Notes under the pieces: generated by a model
Database searches by the model: none
What the model saw: only the letters and a program-made list of their open reading frames with translations
Told to the model about the DNA's origin: nothing
From: Acidisphaera sp.
GTDB taxonomy: Bacteria > Pseudomonadota > Alphaproteobacteria > Acetobacterales > Acetobacteraceae
DNA: 42,052 bases
NCBI GenBank assembly: GCA_019240395.1
Contig: JAFAYM010000141.1
Location: 1-42,052 of the forward strand
Direction: 5' to 3'
Position numbers and translations under genes: made by a program
Shown: positions 1-11,817 of the stretch, piece by piece
Layout: every line of letters starts with the position of its first letter
Position numbering within the stretch: the stretch's first letter is position 1

Positions 1-558
1 CGCGTGATCCTGACCGGCGAAAATCCCTTCATCCGGCTCAGTGCCGAGGACGGCGATCCCGTCACCACCAACGCCAGCTTCTGGCGTATCCTGTTCTGTC
101 CGGTCGGGCCGGGGCACGTGCTCTATCTCCGGAGCGAGCTGACCGAGGATCGCTGGCGCATCTGGTCGGACAACATCGCCATGGCGCGTTGGCTGCAATC
201 GACCGTGCAGGGAATGCTCAACGCCGAGCTCGCCGACGCGACCATCCCGGTCATCGAGGCGACATTCAGCCGGTCGGGGGACGCGCGCAGCTTCTGGACG
301 GAAACCGCGAAGGCGCGCGACGTGGAGATCGCCCTGACGTGGTTCGAATTCGGCGAGCCGCTGCTCATCCACACCCAGCCGAATGCCGAGCCGGGGCGGC
401 GGTACGGCGTGTGCACGGTGCTGGTGCCCGCGCTCGGCGCCCGCCTGTCACGCAACGGCGTGGAGGCCGCCGGCCGGCCGTGGCCGCGGGAGCGCGAAGG
501 CCGCGCCTTCAGCACCTGCGCGCTGGCGTTTTCCGAAAGCTGGACGGAAGCCCGGTAG
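1..558 (+). CDS. Hypothetical protein, 5' end probably outside the window
   Basis: The frame is open from the first base to the TAG at 556-558. A GTG at position 4 could start a 184-residue protein, but no ribosome binding site can be judged because the window begins here, so the gene may be 5'-truncated. I do not recognise the family. The product looks soluble and cytoplasmic, with no signal peptide or membrane segment, and has Trp-rich patches (for example ASFWRILF, DRWRIWSDN). Its last 40 or so codons (from about 431) occur twice more downstream, at 774-901 and 1104-1231, as promoterless tails in a tandem duplication. The gene converges on iorAB. No function can be assigned. Confidence 0.6.
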   Translation, partial: RVILTGENPFIRLSAEDGDPVTTNASFWRILFCPVGPGHVLYLRSELTEDRWRIWSDNIAMARWLQSTVQGMLNAELADATIPVIEATFSRSGDARSFWTETAKARDVEIALTWFEFGEPLLIHTQPNAEPGRRYGVCTVLVPALGARLSRNGVEAAGRPWPREREGRAFSTCALAFSESWTEAR

Positions 559-572
559 TCCGCAGATCACCA

Positions 573-626
573 GGGGCCCGTCATCGCGAGGGGGCCCGTC
601 ATCGCGAGGGGGCCCGTCATCGCGAG
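573..626 (+). repeat. Three tandem 18-bp repeats
   Basis: The 18-bp unit GGGGCCCGTCATCGCGAG is repeated exactly at 573-590, 591-608 and 609-626, just after the gene-1 stop. The unit contains the left arm (GTCATCGCGAG) of the 95-bp palindromic repeat, so this is a local expansion of that arm. The other two copies of the junction (near 917 and 1248) have only one unit. Confidence 0.9.
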
Positions 627-710
627 GAGCGCAGCGACGTGGCGATCCAGAGCCGTCGCACGTGGCAGGCCCTTGGATCGCCGCGCCGCCGAGGGGCGGC
701 TCGCGATGAC
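616..710. repeat. 95-bp palindromic intergenic repeat, copy A
   Basis: Terminal inverted repeats GTCATCGCGAG (616-626) and CTCGCGATGAC (700-710) enclose an inner inverted pair (GGCGATCCA near 641, TGGATCGCC near 674). The form resembles the small repeated palindromes common between alphaproteobacterial genes. It has no coding capacity of its own. Confidence 0.8.
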
Positions 711-718
711 AGCGGCGG

Positions 719-782
719 CTATTCCGCGGCCATCGGCTGCGGCCGGCGGCGGAAGCGCTCCAACAGTCGGGTCCGCTCGGCG
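719..782 (-). pseudogene. Duplicated tail of iorAB, first copy
   Basis: On the minus strand this encodes a degenerate copy of the last 20 or so codons of iorAB, including the TAG stop (719-721). Differences from the real gene include CAACAGTCGG for CAGCAGCCGG. It is joined at CGCTCGGCG to a copy of the gene-1 tail and has no start. Confidence 0.8.
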
Positions 783-901
783 CCCGCCCTTCGCGCAACG
801 GCGTGGAGGCCGCCGGCCGGCCATGGCCGCGAGAGCGCGAAGGCCGCGCCTTCAGCACCTGCGCGCTGGCGTTTTCCGAAAGCTGGACGGAAGCCCGGTA
901 G
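774..901 (+). pseudogene. Duplicated tail of gene 1, first copy
   Basis: A copy of the last 40 or so codons of the gene ending at 558, with its TAG at 899-901. It carries several substitutions (CGCCCTTCGCGCAAC for CGCCTGTCACGCAAC, and CCATGGCCGCGAGAG for CCGTGGCCGCGGGAG). It has no start and is a duplication remnant. Confidence 0.8.
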
Positions 902-922
902 TCCGCAGATCACCGGGGGCCC

Positions 923-1017
923 GTCATCGCGAGGAGCGCAGCGACGCGGCGATCCAGAGCCGCCGCCCGTGGCAGGCCCTTGGATCGCCGCGCCGCCCAG
1001 GGGCGGCTCGCGATGAC
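923..1017. repeat. 95-bp palindromic intergenic repeat, copy B
   Basis: Same element as at 616-710, with arms at 923-933 and 1007-1017 and the same 95-bp length. Substitutions from copy A are few. It lies between the second copies of the gene-1 and iorAB tails. Confidence 0.8.
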
Positions 1018-1025
1018 AGCGGCGG

Positions 1026-1109
1026 CTATTCCGCGGCCATCAGCTGCGGCCGGCGGCGGAAGCGCTCCAGCAGCCGGGTCCGCTCGGCGGCCGCCTCGCG
1101 CATCGCTCG
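1026..1109 (-). pseudogene. Duplicated tail of iorAB, second copy
   Basis: A copy of the last 28 or so codons of iorAB with its stop at 1026-1028, nearly identical to 1357-1440. It reaches 23 bp further into iorAB than the first copy and is joined at CGCTCG to the next gene-1 tail. Confidence 0.8.
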
Positions 1110-1231
1110 GCGCCCGCCTGTCGTGCAACGGCGTGGAGGCCGCCGGCCGGCCATGGCCGCGAGAGCGCGAAGGCCGCGCCTTCAGCACCTGCGCTCTGGC
1201 GTTTTCCGAAAGCTGGACGGAAGCCCGGTAG
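1104..1231 (+). pseudogene. Duplicated tail of gene 1, second copy
   Basis: Third occurrence of the gene-1 3' end, with TAG at 1229-1231. It shares the CCATGGCCGCGAGAG variant with the copy at 774-901, so these two are closer to each other than to the intact gene. It has no start. Confidence 0.8.
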
Positions 1232-1253
1232 TCCGCAGATCACCAGGGGCCCC

Positions 1254-1348
1254 GTCATCGCGAGGAGCGCAGCGACGCGGCGATCCAGAGCCGCCGCCCG
1301 TGGCAGGCCCTTGGATCGCCGCGCCGCCGAGGGGCGGCTCGCGATGAC
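1254..1348. repeat. 95-bp palindromic intergenic repeat, copy C
   Basis: Arms at 1254-1264 and 1338-1348. This copy lies directly downstream of the real iorAB stop (1357-1359, minus strand). Its hairpin-forming sequence may help end transcription of the convergent genes. Confidence 0.8.
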
Positions 1349-1356
1349 AGCGGCGG

Positions 1357-4300
1357 CTATTCCGCGGCCATCAGCTGCGGCCGGCGGCGGAAGCGCTCCA
1401 GCAGCCGGGTCCGCTCGGCGGCCGCGTCGCGCATCGCTCGCTCCTTGACGTGGCCGAAGCCGAGGATGCGCGCCGGAATGGCGGCGAGCGCCGTCGCCAG
1501 GCCGCGGTTGTCCCGCGTCAGGCCGGACAGGATTTCCTCCACCAGTGCTTCGTATTCGGTGATGAGGGCGCGTTCCTGCTGGCGCTCCTCGGTGTGGCCG
1601 AAGGGATCGAGCGCCGTGCCGCGCAGGAACTTCAGGTGCTGCAACACCCGGAAGGCAGGCAGCATCCAGCCGCCGAAGGCGCGCTTCTGCAGATGCCCGG
1701 TGCGTGGATCGCGTTTCGCCAGGATCGGCGGCGCCAGGTGGAAGCGCAGCTTGTAGTCGCCCTCGAACTGCCGCTCGAGCGCCGCGCGATAGCCGGGGGC
1801 GGCGTAGAGCCGGGCCACCTCGTACTCGTCCTTATAGGCGAGCAGCTTGTAGTAGTTGCGCGCCACCGCATCGGTCAGCTTCAGGCCGCCGCCGAGCGGC
1901 ATCTCGGCCGCGCGCACCCGCGCAACCAGCGCGCGGTAGCGGCGGGCGTAGGCGCGGTTCTGATAGGCGACGAGGTCGCCGGCGCGCCCCTCGATGAGTT
2001 CCTCGAGGGTCTGCGGCGCCGCGCGCTGCCGATCGAGCCCGGCGATGCCGGCGACCCGGGCGGGATCGACGGCGGTGCAGCGGCCCCAGCGGAACGCCGC
2101 CTGGTTCGCCTCGACGGCGGTGCCGTTCAGCTCGATGGCCTGCATCAGCGCCGCGTGGCCGATCGGGATCAGGCCGCGCTGCCAGGCGTAACCGAGCAGG
2201 AACAGGTTGGTGGCGATCGAATCACCGACCAGCGCGGTCGCCAGCGCCGTCGCGTCCAGCATGTCCGCGTGCCCCGGGCCGACCGCCTCGGCGATCGCCG
2301 CCTCGAGCCGCCCGATCGGCAGGCGCGCCGTGTGCTGCAGCACGAAGTCGGCGGTGATCGTTTCGTGCGTGTTGACGATGGCATGCGTGGCGCCGCGCGC
2401 TACCGCCGTCAGCGCCTCCCGTCCCGCCCCCACCACGAGGTCGCAGGCCAGCAGCAGATCCGCCCCGCCGGTGGTGACGCGCAGCGAGCGCAGCGCGTCC
2501 GCGTCGGCGGCGATCTTGATATGGCTCCAGACGCTGCCGCCCTTCTGTGCCATGCCCATCTGGTCGAGCACCGTGACGTGCTTGCCCTCGGCATGCGCGG
2601 CGACGCCGAGCAGCGCGCCGATGGTCACCACGCCGGTGCCGCCGACACCGGTGACCAGCAGATCGAAGGGCCGCTCCAGTCCGGGCAGCACCGGTTCCGG
2701 AAGTGCGGAAAAGCCTTCCGGCGCCGGCGGTCGCGGTCGGCGCGGCTTGCCGCCATGCACCGTGACGAAGCTCGGGCAGAACCCGTCGACGCAGGAGAAG
2801 TCCTTGTTGCAGCTGGACTGGTCGATCGCCCGCTTCAGCCCGTATTCGGTGTCCGCGGGCACCACGGACAGGCAGTTCGACGTGCGCGAACAGTCGCCGC
2901 AGCCCTCGCAGACGCGGGCGTTGATGAAGGCGCGCTTGGCCGGATCGGCCATCGTGCCGCGCTTGCGCCGCCGCCGCTTCTCCGACGCGCAGGTCTGGTC
3001 GTAGACGATCGCCGTGCAGCCCGCGATGTCGCGCAGCTCGCGCTCGGTGTCCTGCAGGCGGCTGCGATGGCGCACTTCCACGCCGGGGGCGAGATCGGTG
3101 ACGCCGTCGTATTTCTCCGGCTCGTCGGTGACCACGACGACCCGCCGCACGCCCAGCGCGGCGAGCTGGCGGGTGATCTGCGGCACGTCGGGCGCGCCCT
3201 CAACGGGCTGGCCGCCGGTCATCGCCACGGCGTCGTTGAACAGCAGCTTGTAGGTGATGTTGACGCCCGAATTGGCGGCGGCACGGATCGCCAGCATGCC
3301 GGAGTGGTTGTAGGTGCCGTCGCCGATATTGGCGAAGACGTGGCGCTCCTCGGTGAACGGCGCCTGGCCGATCCAGGCCATGCCCTCGCCGCCCATCTGC
3401 GAGAACGTCGCGGTATTGCGGTCCATCGACTGCGCCATGTAGTGGCAGCCGATACCGGCCAGCGCGCGGCTGCCGTCGATCACCTTCGTCGAGGTGTTGT
3501 GCGGGCAGCCCGAGCAGAAATACGGCCGCCGCTCGGCCCCGGTTTCGAAGCTTTGCAGCGCCCTGCTCTGGCTCTCGAGAAAGGCGACGCGCTCGCGCAT
3601 CGCGGCATCGTCGCGGAAACGCCCGATGCGAGCGGCCAGCGCCACGGCGATTTCCCCGGCCGACAGCTCGCTGTCCGGCTTCAGCAGCCGGGCGCCGGTC
3701 TCGTCGCGCTTGCCGACGATCCGCGGCCGGTTCGGAAGATCATAGAGGATCTGCTTCAGCTGGCTCTCGATGAGCGGCTGCTTCTCCTCGACGACGACGA
3801 TCTCCTCGAGGCCGCGCGCGAAGCTTCGAACGATGCCGGGCTCGATCGGCCAGACCAGCGCCAGTTTCAGCAGGCGCACGCCAACTGCCTCGGCCCGCTC
3901 CTCGGGCAAGCCGAGATCGGCGAGCGCCTGGCGGACGTCCTGGTAGGATTTTCCGGAGGTGACGATGCCGAGCCGCGCCCCGCCGCTGCCGAAGACGATG
4001 CGGTCGAGCCGGTTCGCCTGCACATAGGCGTGCACCGCCGGCAACGCGTAATCGTTGATCCGCCGCTCCTGGTCGAGCGGCGCATCCGGCCAGCGGATGC
4101 CGAGCCCGCCCGGCGCCTGGCGCCGGCCTTCGGGGTAGCGCGGCGTGAACTCGTTGATGTCGAAGCGGATCGATGTCGAGCTGTCGACCGTGTCGGCAAC
4201 CAGCTTGAAGCCGGTATAGAGCGAGCTGTAGCGCGACATCGCCCAGCCGTGCAGGCCGAGCTCCAGGATGTCCTGCACGCTGGCGGGCGCCAGTACCGGG

Positions 4301-4803
4301 ACCAGCGCGGCGAGCAGCGCATACTCGCTCTGCGTCGGCACCGTCGAGGATTTGCAGGCGGGATCGTCGCCGGCGAGCAGCAGCACGCCCCCATGCGGCG
4401 AGACGCCGGCGAAATTGGCGTGCTTGAACACGTCGCCGCAGCGATCGACGCCGGGCCCCTTGCCGTACCAGAAGGCGAACACCCCGTCATGCCTGGCGCC
4501 GGATGTGAGGCTGACCTGCTGGGTGCCCCAGACCGCCGTCGCCCCCGCCTCCTCGTTCAGCCCGGGCTGGAAGACGATGCCCTCGGCCTGGAGGTGCTCG
4601 CGCGCCTGCCAGAGCTGGATGTCGACCGTGCCGAGCGGCGAGCCGCGATAGCCCGATATGAAGCCGGCGGTGTTCAGCCCGTCGCGACGGTCGAGCCGGC
4701 GCTGCAACAGCGGCAGGCGGACGATGGCCTGGGTGCCGGTCAGATACACCCGATCGACGTCGACGGCATATTTGTCGTCGAGCGACACTGCCGTGTGCTT
4801 CAT
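1357..4803 (-). CDS. iorAB: Indolepyruvate ferredoxin oxidoreductase, fused alpha/beta type
   Basis: This 1148-residue fused enzyme oxidatively decarboxylates indolepyruvate and related aryl-pyruvates to acyl-CoA, passing electrons to ferredoxin in aromatic amino acid breakdown. Visible parts in order: N-terminal pyrimidine-binding domain (about 20-230); CSGCPHN at 430-436; thiamine diphosphate site with GDGTYNHS at 494-501 and LLFND near 520; a Cys-rich iron-sulfur segment with Cys632, 635, 638 and 644 and further Cys at 665, 671 and 676; and a gamma-type domain beginning near 720 ([10 protein letters not shown], then [13 protein letters not shown]). The ATG at 4803 has GGAGG about 9 nt upstream; in-frame sequence further upstream does not resemble the family. 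The length is normal for proteobacterial fusions. The gene stands alone on this strand, divergent from an acyl-CoA synthetase, and its last codons have been copied twice downstream. Confidence 0.95.
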   Translation of the reverse strand: MKHTAVSLDDKYAVDVDRVYLTGTQAIVRLPLLQRRLDRRDGLNTAGFISGYRGSPLGTVDIQLWQAREHLQAEGIVFQPGLNEEAGATAVWGTQQVSLTSGARHDGVFAFWYGKGPGVDRCGDVFKHANFAGVSPHGGVLLLAGDDPACKSSTVPTQSEYALLAALVPVLAPASVQDILELGLHGWAMSRYSSLYTGFKLVADTVDSSTSIRFDINEFTPRYPEGRRQAPGGLGIRWPDAPLDQERRINDYALPAVHAYVQANRLDRIVFGSGGARLGIVTSGKSYQDVRQALADLGLPEERAEAVGVRLLKLALVWPIEPGIVRSFARGLEEIVVVEEKQPLIESQLKQILYDLPNRPRIVGKRDETGARLLKPDSELSAGEIAVALAARIGRFRDDAAMRERVAFLESQSRALQSFETGAERRPYFCSGCPHNTSTKVIDGSRALAGIGCHYMAQSMDRNTATFSQMGGEGMAWIGQAPFTEERHVFANIGDGTYNHSGMLAIRAAANSGVNITYKLLFNDAVAMTGGQPVEGAPDVPQITRQLAALGVRRVVVVTDEPEKYDGVTDLAPGVEVRHRSRLQDTERELRDIAGCTAIVYDQTCASEKRRRRKRGTMADPAKRAFINARVCEGCGDCSRTSNCLSVVPADTEYGLKRAIDQSSCNKDFSCVDGFCPSFVTVHGGKPRRPRPPAPEGFSALPEPVLPGLERPFDLLVTGVGGTGVVTIGALLGVAAHAEGKHVTVLDQMGMAQKGGSVWSHIKIAADADALRSLRVTTGGADLLLACDLVVGAGREALTAVARGATHAIVNTHETITADFVLQHTARLPIGRLEAAIAEAVGPGHADMLDATALATALVGDSIATNLFLLGYAWQRGLIPIGHAALMQAIELNGTAVEANQAAFRWGRCTAVDPARVAGIAGLDRQRAAPQTLEELIEGRAGDLVAYQNRAYARRYRALVARVRAAEMPLGGGLKLTDAVARNYYKLLAYKDEYEVARLYAAPGYRAALERQFEGDYKLRFHLAPPILAKRDPRTGHLQKRAFGGWMLPAFRVLQHLKFLRGTALDPFGHTEERQQERALITEYEALVEEILSGLTRDNRGLATALAAIPARILGFGHVKERAMRDAAAERTRLLERFRRRPQLMAAE

Positions 4804-4832
4804 CGCCGCGCCTCCGAGCCGATCTCCCCGGG

Positions 4833-4862
4833 TTAATATGGCACCCGTCGTGGCCACCCCAA
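4833..4862 (-). promoter_or_regulatory. Candidate sigma-70-type promoter of iorAB
   Basis: Read on the minus strand, TTGGGG (4862-4857) and TATTAA (4838-4833) are separated by 18 bp, with the -10 about 30 nt upstream of the iorAB ATG. This is one of few AT-rich spots in the 251-bp divergent gap. The match is by eye only. Confidence 0.35.
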
Positions 4863-5054
4863 GCGGCTTCCCGGTGCCGGCGAAAATCGCAGCTTCCAGG
4901 CAGCTTGCGGCGTGAGGAAAACGCCGGAGCCGAGGCGGCGGGTTCCTGCCGCGTAATTTTGTTTCGCGCGATCCTGCTGCGCCGCACAAGCGGTTCGGCT
5001 TGCCCTCGCCGGCCCGATCCTGTCACCTCCTCGCCCGGGGATCAGGAGAGAATC

Positions 5055-6773
5055 ATGGCGGGGGAGAGCGGCGACATCCTGCCCAGCTATGTGCATGGCG
5101 CTTCCGCGACCCGCCTGCTCGGGGAGACGATCGGGGCGCATTTCGACCGGGCGGTGGCGCGCTGGGCCGAGCGCGACGCCCTGATCGTACGCCACCAGGA
5201 TGTCCGCTGGAGCTACGCCGAGCTGCGGCGGCGTGTCGACGCGGTGGCGGCCGGACTGCTGGCGCTCGGCTTCGGCCGCGGCGATCCGATCGGCATCTGG
5301 TCGCCCAACAACGCGGAATGGGCGCTGCTGCAGTTCGCCACCGCCAAGGCCGGGATGATCCTGGTCACCATCAACCCCGCCTACCGGCTCACGGAACTGG
5401 AATACGCGCTCAACCTGTCGCGCTGCAAAGGCTTGGTGCTCGCCCGCAGCTTCAGGAGCAGCAACTATGTCGGCATGCTGCGCGAGCTTGCACCGGAGCT
5501 CGACGATGCGGGAGAGGAGTTGCACGCGGCGCGGCTGCCGCATCTGCGACGGGCGATCGTCATCGCCGAGGCGGCGGAGCCCGGCTTCCTGCGCTTCGCC
5601 GATATCGCCGCCGGCGCCACCGCCACCGCGGCGGCGCGACTGGCGAGCCTCGGGGAAAGCCTGCAATTCGACGATCCCATCAACGTGCAATTCACCTCGG
5701 GCACCACGGGGTTCCCGAAGGGCGCCACCCTGTCGCACCACAACATCCTCAACAACGGCTTCTTCACGGGGGAGGCGATCCGGCTCACCGAGCACGACCG
5801 GCTGTGCATCCCGGTGCCGCTCTATCATTGCTTCGGCATGGTCATGGGCAATCTCGGCTGCATCACCCATGGCGCTGCGATGGTGTATCCGAGCGAGGGT
5901 TTCGACCCCCTCGCCGTGCTGCAGACCGTCGCCGAGGAACGCTGCACCGCGGTCTACGGCGTGCCGACGATGTTCATCGCGGAACTCGATCATTCCGACT
6001 TTTCCGCCTACGACGTGTCATCGCTGCGCACCGGCATCATGGCCGGCGCCCCCTGTCCCATCGAGGTGATGCGCCGGGTGATGGAACGGATGCATCTGCG
6101 CGAGATCACCATCGCCTACGGCATGACGGAGACCAGCCCGGTCAGCTTCCAGAGCGCCGTCGACGATCCGGTGGAGCGGCGCGTCTCGACGGTCGGGCGG
6201 GTGCACCCGCACACCGAGGTGAAGATCATCGACAGCGAGGGCCGCATCGTGCCGCGCGGCGTCACCGGCGAGCTGTGCACCCGCGGCTACTCGGTGATGC
6301 TCGGCTATTGGGACGAGGAAGCAAAGACCCGCGAGGTGCTCGATGCCGCGGGGTGGATGCATACCGGCGACCTGGCGACGATCGACGCCGAGGGCTACTG
6401 CGCGATCGTCGGGCGGATCAAGGACCTGGTGATCCGCGGCGGCGAAAACGTCTATCCCCGCGAGGTCGAGGAGTTCCTGTATCGCCACCCCAAGGTGCAG
6501 GCGGCACAGGTGGTCGGCGTGCCCGATGCGCGCTACGGCGAGGAGCTGTGCGCCTGGCTGCGGCTGATGCCGGGCGAGAGCGCCGAGGAGGAGGAGATCC
6601 GGGCCTTCTGCCGCGGCCAGATCGCGCATCAGAAGATTCCCCGCTACATCCGTTTCGTGGACGAGTTCCCGATGACCGTCACCGGCAAGGTGCAGAAATT
6701 CATCATCCGGCGGCGGATGATGGAGGAGCTGGGCCTGCAGGAGAGCGGTCCGGCGGCCTCGGCGGAGGGCTGA
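5055..6773 (+). CDS. AMP-forming acyl-CoA synthetase (FadD-like)
   Basis: A 572-residue member of the adenylate-forming superfamily that activates a carboxylic acid with ATP and loads it on CoA. Visible motifs: [11 protein letters not shown]-loop at 214-223, YGMTET at 355-360, a GWMHTGD block near 430, then the hinge [16 protein letters not shown], and the C-terminal lysine in TVTGKVQK near 545. The ATG at 5055 is preceded by AGGAG at 5044, which decides the start over the longer open frame. No signal peptide or membrane segment. The family resembles medium/long-chain fatty acid or short branched-chain ligases; the substrate cannot be read from sequence. Divergent from iorAB, so activation of aromatic acids is possible but unproven. 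Confidence 0.93.
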   Translation: MAGESGDILPSYVHGASATRLLGETIGAHFDRAVARWAERDALIVRHQDVRWSYAELRRRVDAVAAGLLALGFGRGDPIGIWSPNNAEWALLQFATAKAGMILVTINPAYRLTELEYALNLSRCKGLVLARSFRSSNYVGMLRELAPELDDAGEELHAARLPHLRRAIVIAEAAEPGFLRFADIAAGATATAAARLASLGESLQFDDPINVQFTSGTTGFPKGATLSHHNILNNGFFTGEAIRLTEHDRLCIPVPLYHCFGMVMGNLGCITHGAAMVYPSEGFDPLAVLQTVAEERCTAVYGVPTMFIAELDHSDFSAYDVSSLRTGIMAGAPCPIEVMRRVMERMHLREITIAYGMTETSPVSFQSAVDDPVERRVSTVGRVHPHTEVKIIDSEGRIVPRGVTGELCTRGYSVMLGYWDEEAKTREVLDAAGWMHTGDLATIDAEGYCAIVGRIKDLVIRGGENVYPREVEEFLYRHPKVQAAQVVGVPDARYGEELCAWLRLMPGESAEEEEIRAFCRGQIAHQKIPRYIRFVDEFPMTVTGKVQKFIIRRRMMEELGLQESGPAASAEG

Positions 6774-6777
6774 TCCC

Positions 6778-7725
6778 TTGCCGGGAGGCGAGCCGGAGCC
6801 GCCGAGGGCGCCACGCAGGCCGGACGGCTCACTGCCGATGCAGCGGCTCGGGGTGCCCCGCCTCGCCTGGAGCGATCTCTATTTCTACATGCTGGTGCAG
6901 CCCTGGAGCCTGTTCTTCGGCATCCTGATCGGCTGCTACCTGCTGGCCAATTGCGGCTTCGCGCTGCTCTATCTGCTGCAGCCCGGCGGTATCGAGGGGG
7001 CACAGCCGGGATACTGGCCGGACGCCTTCTTCTTCAGCATCGAGACGATGGCGACCGTCGGCTACGGCGTCATGCACCCGGTGACGCTCTACACCCACAT
7101 CCTGGTCGTCCTGGAGATCCTGTTCGGGGTGCTGGCGGTGCCGGTGCTGACCGGGCTGACGATCCTGAAATTCGCCCGCCCGACGGCACGCGTGCTGTTC
7201 AGCCGCGACGTGGTGATCGCGCCGTTCGATGGCGTGCCGACCTTGATGTTCCGCGCCGCCAACATCCGCTCGAACACGATCATCGAGGCGCGGATGAAGG
7301 TGACCCTGCTGCGGCGGGAAACCACGCTGGAGGGCCACCAGATCCGCCGGCTCGTCGACCTGCCCCTGCTGCGCGACACCAATCCCATGTTCATGCTGAC
7401 CTGGACGGTGATGCACAGGATCGACGAGGAAAGCCCGCTGTATGGCGTGAGCCCGCAGGATTGCCGTGCGCAGGACGTGCAGATCCTGGCCGTGATGACC
7501 GGGCTGGACGCGACGTCGTCCTCCATGGTGCATGCGCGCCACGCCTATGAGGCGGGCACGCTGAAGTTCAACCGGATGCACCAGGACATCGTCACGACGA
7601 TGCCGGACGGCACCGTCCGGATCGACTATGACCGCTTCCATGACACGCGGGCGATAGAAGAAGGCGAGGGGGCTTCGCCCCCTCGACCCCCACCAAAGGC
7701 AATGCCTTTGGAAACCGTTACTTAA
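6778..7725 (+). CDS. KirBac-type inward-rectifier potassium channel
   Basis: The protein has an amphipathic slide helix (about 30-42), a first membrane helix (44-66), a pore helix and filter TVGYG (93-97), a second membrane helix (104-130) and a cytoplasmic beta-rich Kir domain to the end. This is the two-helix tetrameric K+ channel fold of bacterial Kir proteins. The start is uncertain: TTG at 6778 has GGAGG about 8 nt upstream, 4 bp after the synthetase stop, while an ATG at 6838 would shorten the protein by 20 residues. The Kir domain ends near DRFHDTRA. The last 20 or so residues, including the TAA at 7723-7725, are encoded by an intergenic palindromic repeat and look acquired. Probably co-transcribed with the synthetase. 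Confidence 0.92.
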   Translation: MPGGEPEPPRAPRRPDGSLPMQRLGVPRLAWSDLYFYMLVQPWSLFFGILIGCYLLANCGFALLYLLQPGGIEGAQPGYWPDAFFFSIETMATVGYGVMHPVTLYTHILVVLEILFGVLAVPVLTGLTILKFARPTARVLFSRDVVIAPFDGVPTLMFRAANIRSNTIIEARMKVTLLRRETTLEGHQIRRLVDLPLLRDTNPMFMLTWTVMHRIDEESPLYGVSPQDCRAQDVQILAVMTGLDATSSSMVHARHAYEAGTLKFNRMHQDIVTTMPDGTVRIDYDRFHDTRAIEEGEGASPPRPPPKAMPLETVT

Positions 7726-7793
7726 GTCATGGGGTCTGGCGGCCGCTGCCCCCAGCGGGTCCCATGCTTCAGCTTTGGGGCGGAGCCCTCGCC

Positions 7794-7799
<6 letters not shown>
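7658..7799 (+). repeat. Palindromic intergenic repeat, family 2, copy 1
   Basis: About 142 bp. Its ends are inverted: AAGAAGGCGAGGG at the left and CCCTCGCCTTACTT at the right. Inside are hairpins GGCGAGGGGG/CCCCCTCG and CCAAAGGC-AAT-GCCTTTGG. It separates the convergent KirBac and hydrolase genes, and both of their stop codons (TAA 7723-7725; minus-strand TAA 7796-7794) lie inside it. It could serve as a two-way terminator. Closely related copies are at 23219 (opposite orientation) and 28043. Confidence 0.85.
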
Positions 7800-10436
<2,637 letters not shown>

Positions 10437-10508
10437 GCGGGTCCTCCATTCCTGTTGCAGGACCCGCGAGCGGAATCGCGGAAAAATACGGTCGAGGCTC
10501 CTCTGAGC

Positions 10509-11798
10509 CTATTGCTTCGGCAGCGGAATGGGCAGCTCCGGCGAAGGCCGGATGGCGCCGTCGAGCAGTTGCTGGGCGGCGCCGGCCAGGCGGAGATACC
10601 AGTCGCTCGGCAGCCGGCAGCCGTCGGCATCCAAGGTCAGGAAGCTGGCTTCGGCGGGACTCTGGGCGTGGCTCGGCAGCATCTTGAACATCGCCGTGCC
10701 TTCGTCGACCTCGTCGAACATGGCGCCGAACAGCATGGTCACGCCGGCGGCCACCGCGTCGGACACCTGGTGCCAGTAGAAGCGCCCGCAGCGTCGCGGG
10801 ATTTCGTTGATCCGCGCGTGCTTTGCCGGCTCGCGCAGATCCATCAGGTTCTTCCAGGAGAACCCGGGAAACACCACCGGCATGTAGTCGATGCCGAGGC
10901 GACGGGTTTCCAGCAGGTCGGGGCGGATGCGCTCCCGCAGGAAATTGTCGGCGCCGGCATCGTCGCCGAACCGTCCGACCGCCCATGGACTGATGATATC
11001 GAGGGAGCGGTACACCGCTCCCCAGGCCGGATCGGGGTCGGCATCGGCGCTGTCGGTGCGCCATCCCGCGGGAACCCCGCCCAGCAAGGTGACGCCGCCA
11101 CGCGGCGCGCCCTCCGCGCGCAGCGCCGCCATCAGCCGCGCCGCCGCCTCCGGCCGCAGCTCGCGGCCACCGAAGCCGAGGCCCCAGACGCCGAGCACCG
11201 GGCGTCCGCGATGCCGCGCATAGGCCGGGCTGCCGGTCAGGCCGCCGTTCTGCAGGCGCTGCCAGTCCGCTGCGACGAGAGCGAGGTCCGTCGACTGCAT
11301 GCCGGAGAGGTCGTACTCGACGAAGAACAGCCGGCCTTCCGCCTCGGCGGCCTGGCGGACATTGTCGAGCACCTGATCGACAGCACTGCGCGAAGCCGGA
11401 TCCTCGATCGCCACGCCGAACCGGCCGACAGCCACCCCGTCGATGCCGTATTGCCGCATCCAGGCGAAGTGCCGCCGCACGGTTGCCGGGTCGCGCGAGG
11501 AGAAGACGAAGATGGGCTTGTGGTCGGCGGTGAACAGGCCGGTGTCGCAGCGTTCCTCCGGCGACAGCTCGCTGACGTCGGGCAGCATGTCGATCGTCGG
11601 GGTGTGGCCGTCGAACCAATGGTTCCAGCCGGCGCCGGCGCCGTCCTTCGGGCAGCCGAACCAGCCCTGGTAACCCATGACGAGCTTGTGGGAGAGCGTC
11701 GAGCGATCGACGGCTTGCTGCGCGCGCGCGACGGGAACGGCGATCAGCAGAGCGAGCGCGCAGGCCGCTGCACGGCGGCAAAGCGTCGCTCCGATCAC
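10509..11798 (-). CDS. Exported glycoside hydrolase family 71/99-like protein
   Basis: From the GTG at 11798 the protein has 429 residues. It opens with a signal peptide (VIGATLCRR followed by ACALALLIAVPVARA) and then GYQGWF...WNHWF, the hallmark N-terminus of GH71/99-like endo-mannanase or xylosidase-like TIM barrels. An acidic segment FDEVDEGTAMF near residue 370 aligns with the conserved catalytic region of that clan. The start was chosen because it lies 19 bp after the preceding gene's stop and gives a clean signal peptide; an ATG at 11898 would overlap that gene by 80 bp. It is last in a four-gene minus-strand set with two GT90 enzymes, so a role in trimming or remodelling the glycan they make is a fair inference. 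Confidence 0.75.
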   Translation of the reverse strand: MIGATLCRRAAACALALLIAVPVARAQQAVDRSTLSHKLVMGYQGWFGCPKDGAGAGWNHWFDGHTPTIDMLPDVSELSPEERCDTGLFTADHKPIFVFSSRDPATVRRHFAWMRQYGIDGVAVGRFGVAIEDPASRSAVDQVLDNVRQAAEAEGRLFFVEYDLSGMQSTDLALVAADWQRLQNGGLTGSPAYARHRGRPVLGVWGLGFGGRELRPEAAARLMAALRAEGAPRGGVTLLGGVPAGWRTDSADADPDPAWGAVYRSLDIISPWAVGRFGDDAGADNFLRERIRPDLLETRRLGIDYMPVVFPGFSWKNLMDLREPAKHARINEIPRRCGRFYWHQVSDAVAAGVTMLFGAMFDEVDEGTAMFKMLPSHAQSPAEASFLTLDADGCRLPSDWYLRLAGAAQQLLDGAIRPSPELPIPLPKQ

Positions 11799-11817
11799 CC
11801 GCCAGCCGTGGCGGAGG

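Larger units (their letters stand above)
421..1440. repeat. Tandem triplication of a convergent gene junction
   Basis: The order gene-1 tail, 95-bp palindromic repeat, iorAB tail occurs three times. The gene-1 stop copies are at 556, 899 and 1229, and the iorAB stop copies at 719, 1026 and 1357. Each join between an iorAB tail copy and the next gene-1 tail sits on shared sequence. The first uses CGCTCGGCG (774-782; present at 431-439 and 1412-1420). The second uses CGCTCG (1104-1109; present at 431-436 and 1435-1440). The two joins differ, so two separate duplication events are likely. Both outer genes remain intact. Confidence 0.85.

Noticed and set aside
573-626. Short direct repeats as a CRISPR array
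   Set aside because: The 18-bp units abut with no spacers and match the arm of the neighbouring palindrome.
189-1347. Overlapping open frames through the tandem repeats
   Set aside because: They encode repeated Arg/Gly/Pro-rich strings from the palindromes in several frames and have no family resemblance.
1254-1348. Remnant of a transposase-coding insertion sequence near the repeats
   Set aside because: No transposase-like residues or target duplication are visible; the element is a short palindrome.
1450-4836. Very long plus-strand open frame (about 1128 codons) opposite iorAB
   Set aside because: It is antisense to a gene with clear domains; its translation is Arg/Ala/Gly-rich without motifs, as expected from GC-rich third positions.
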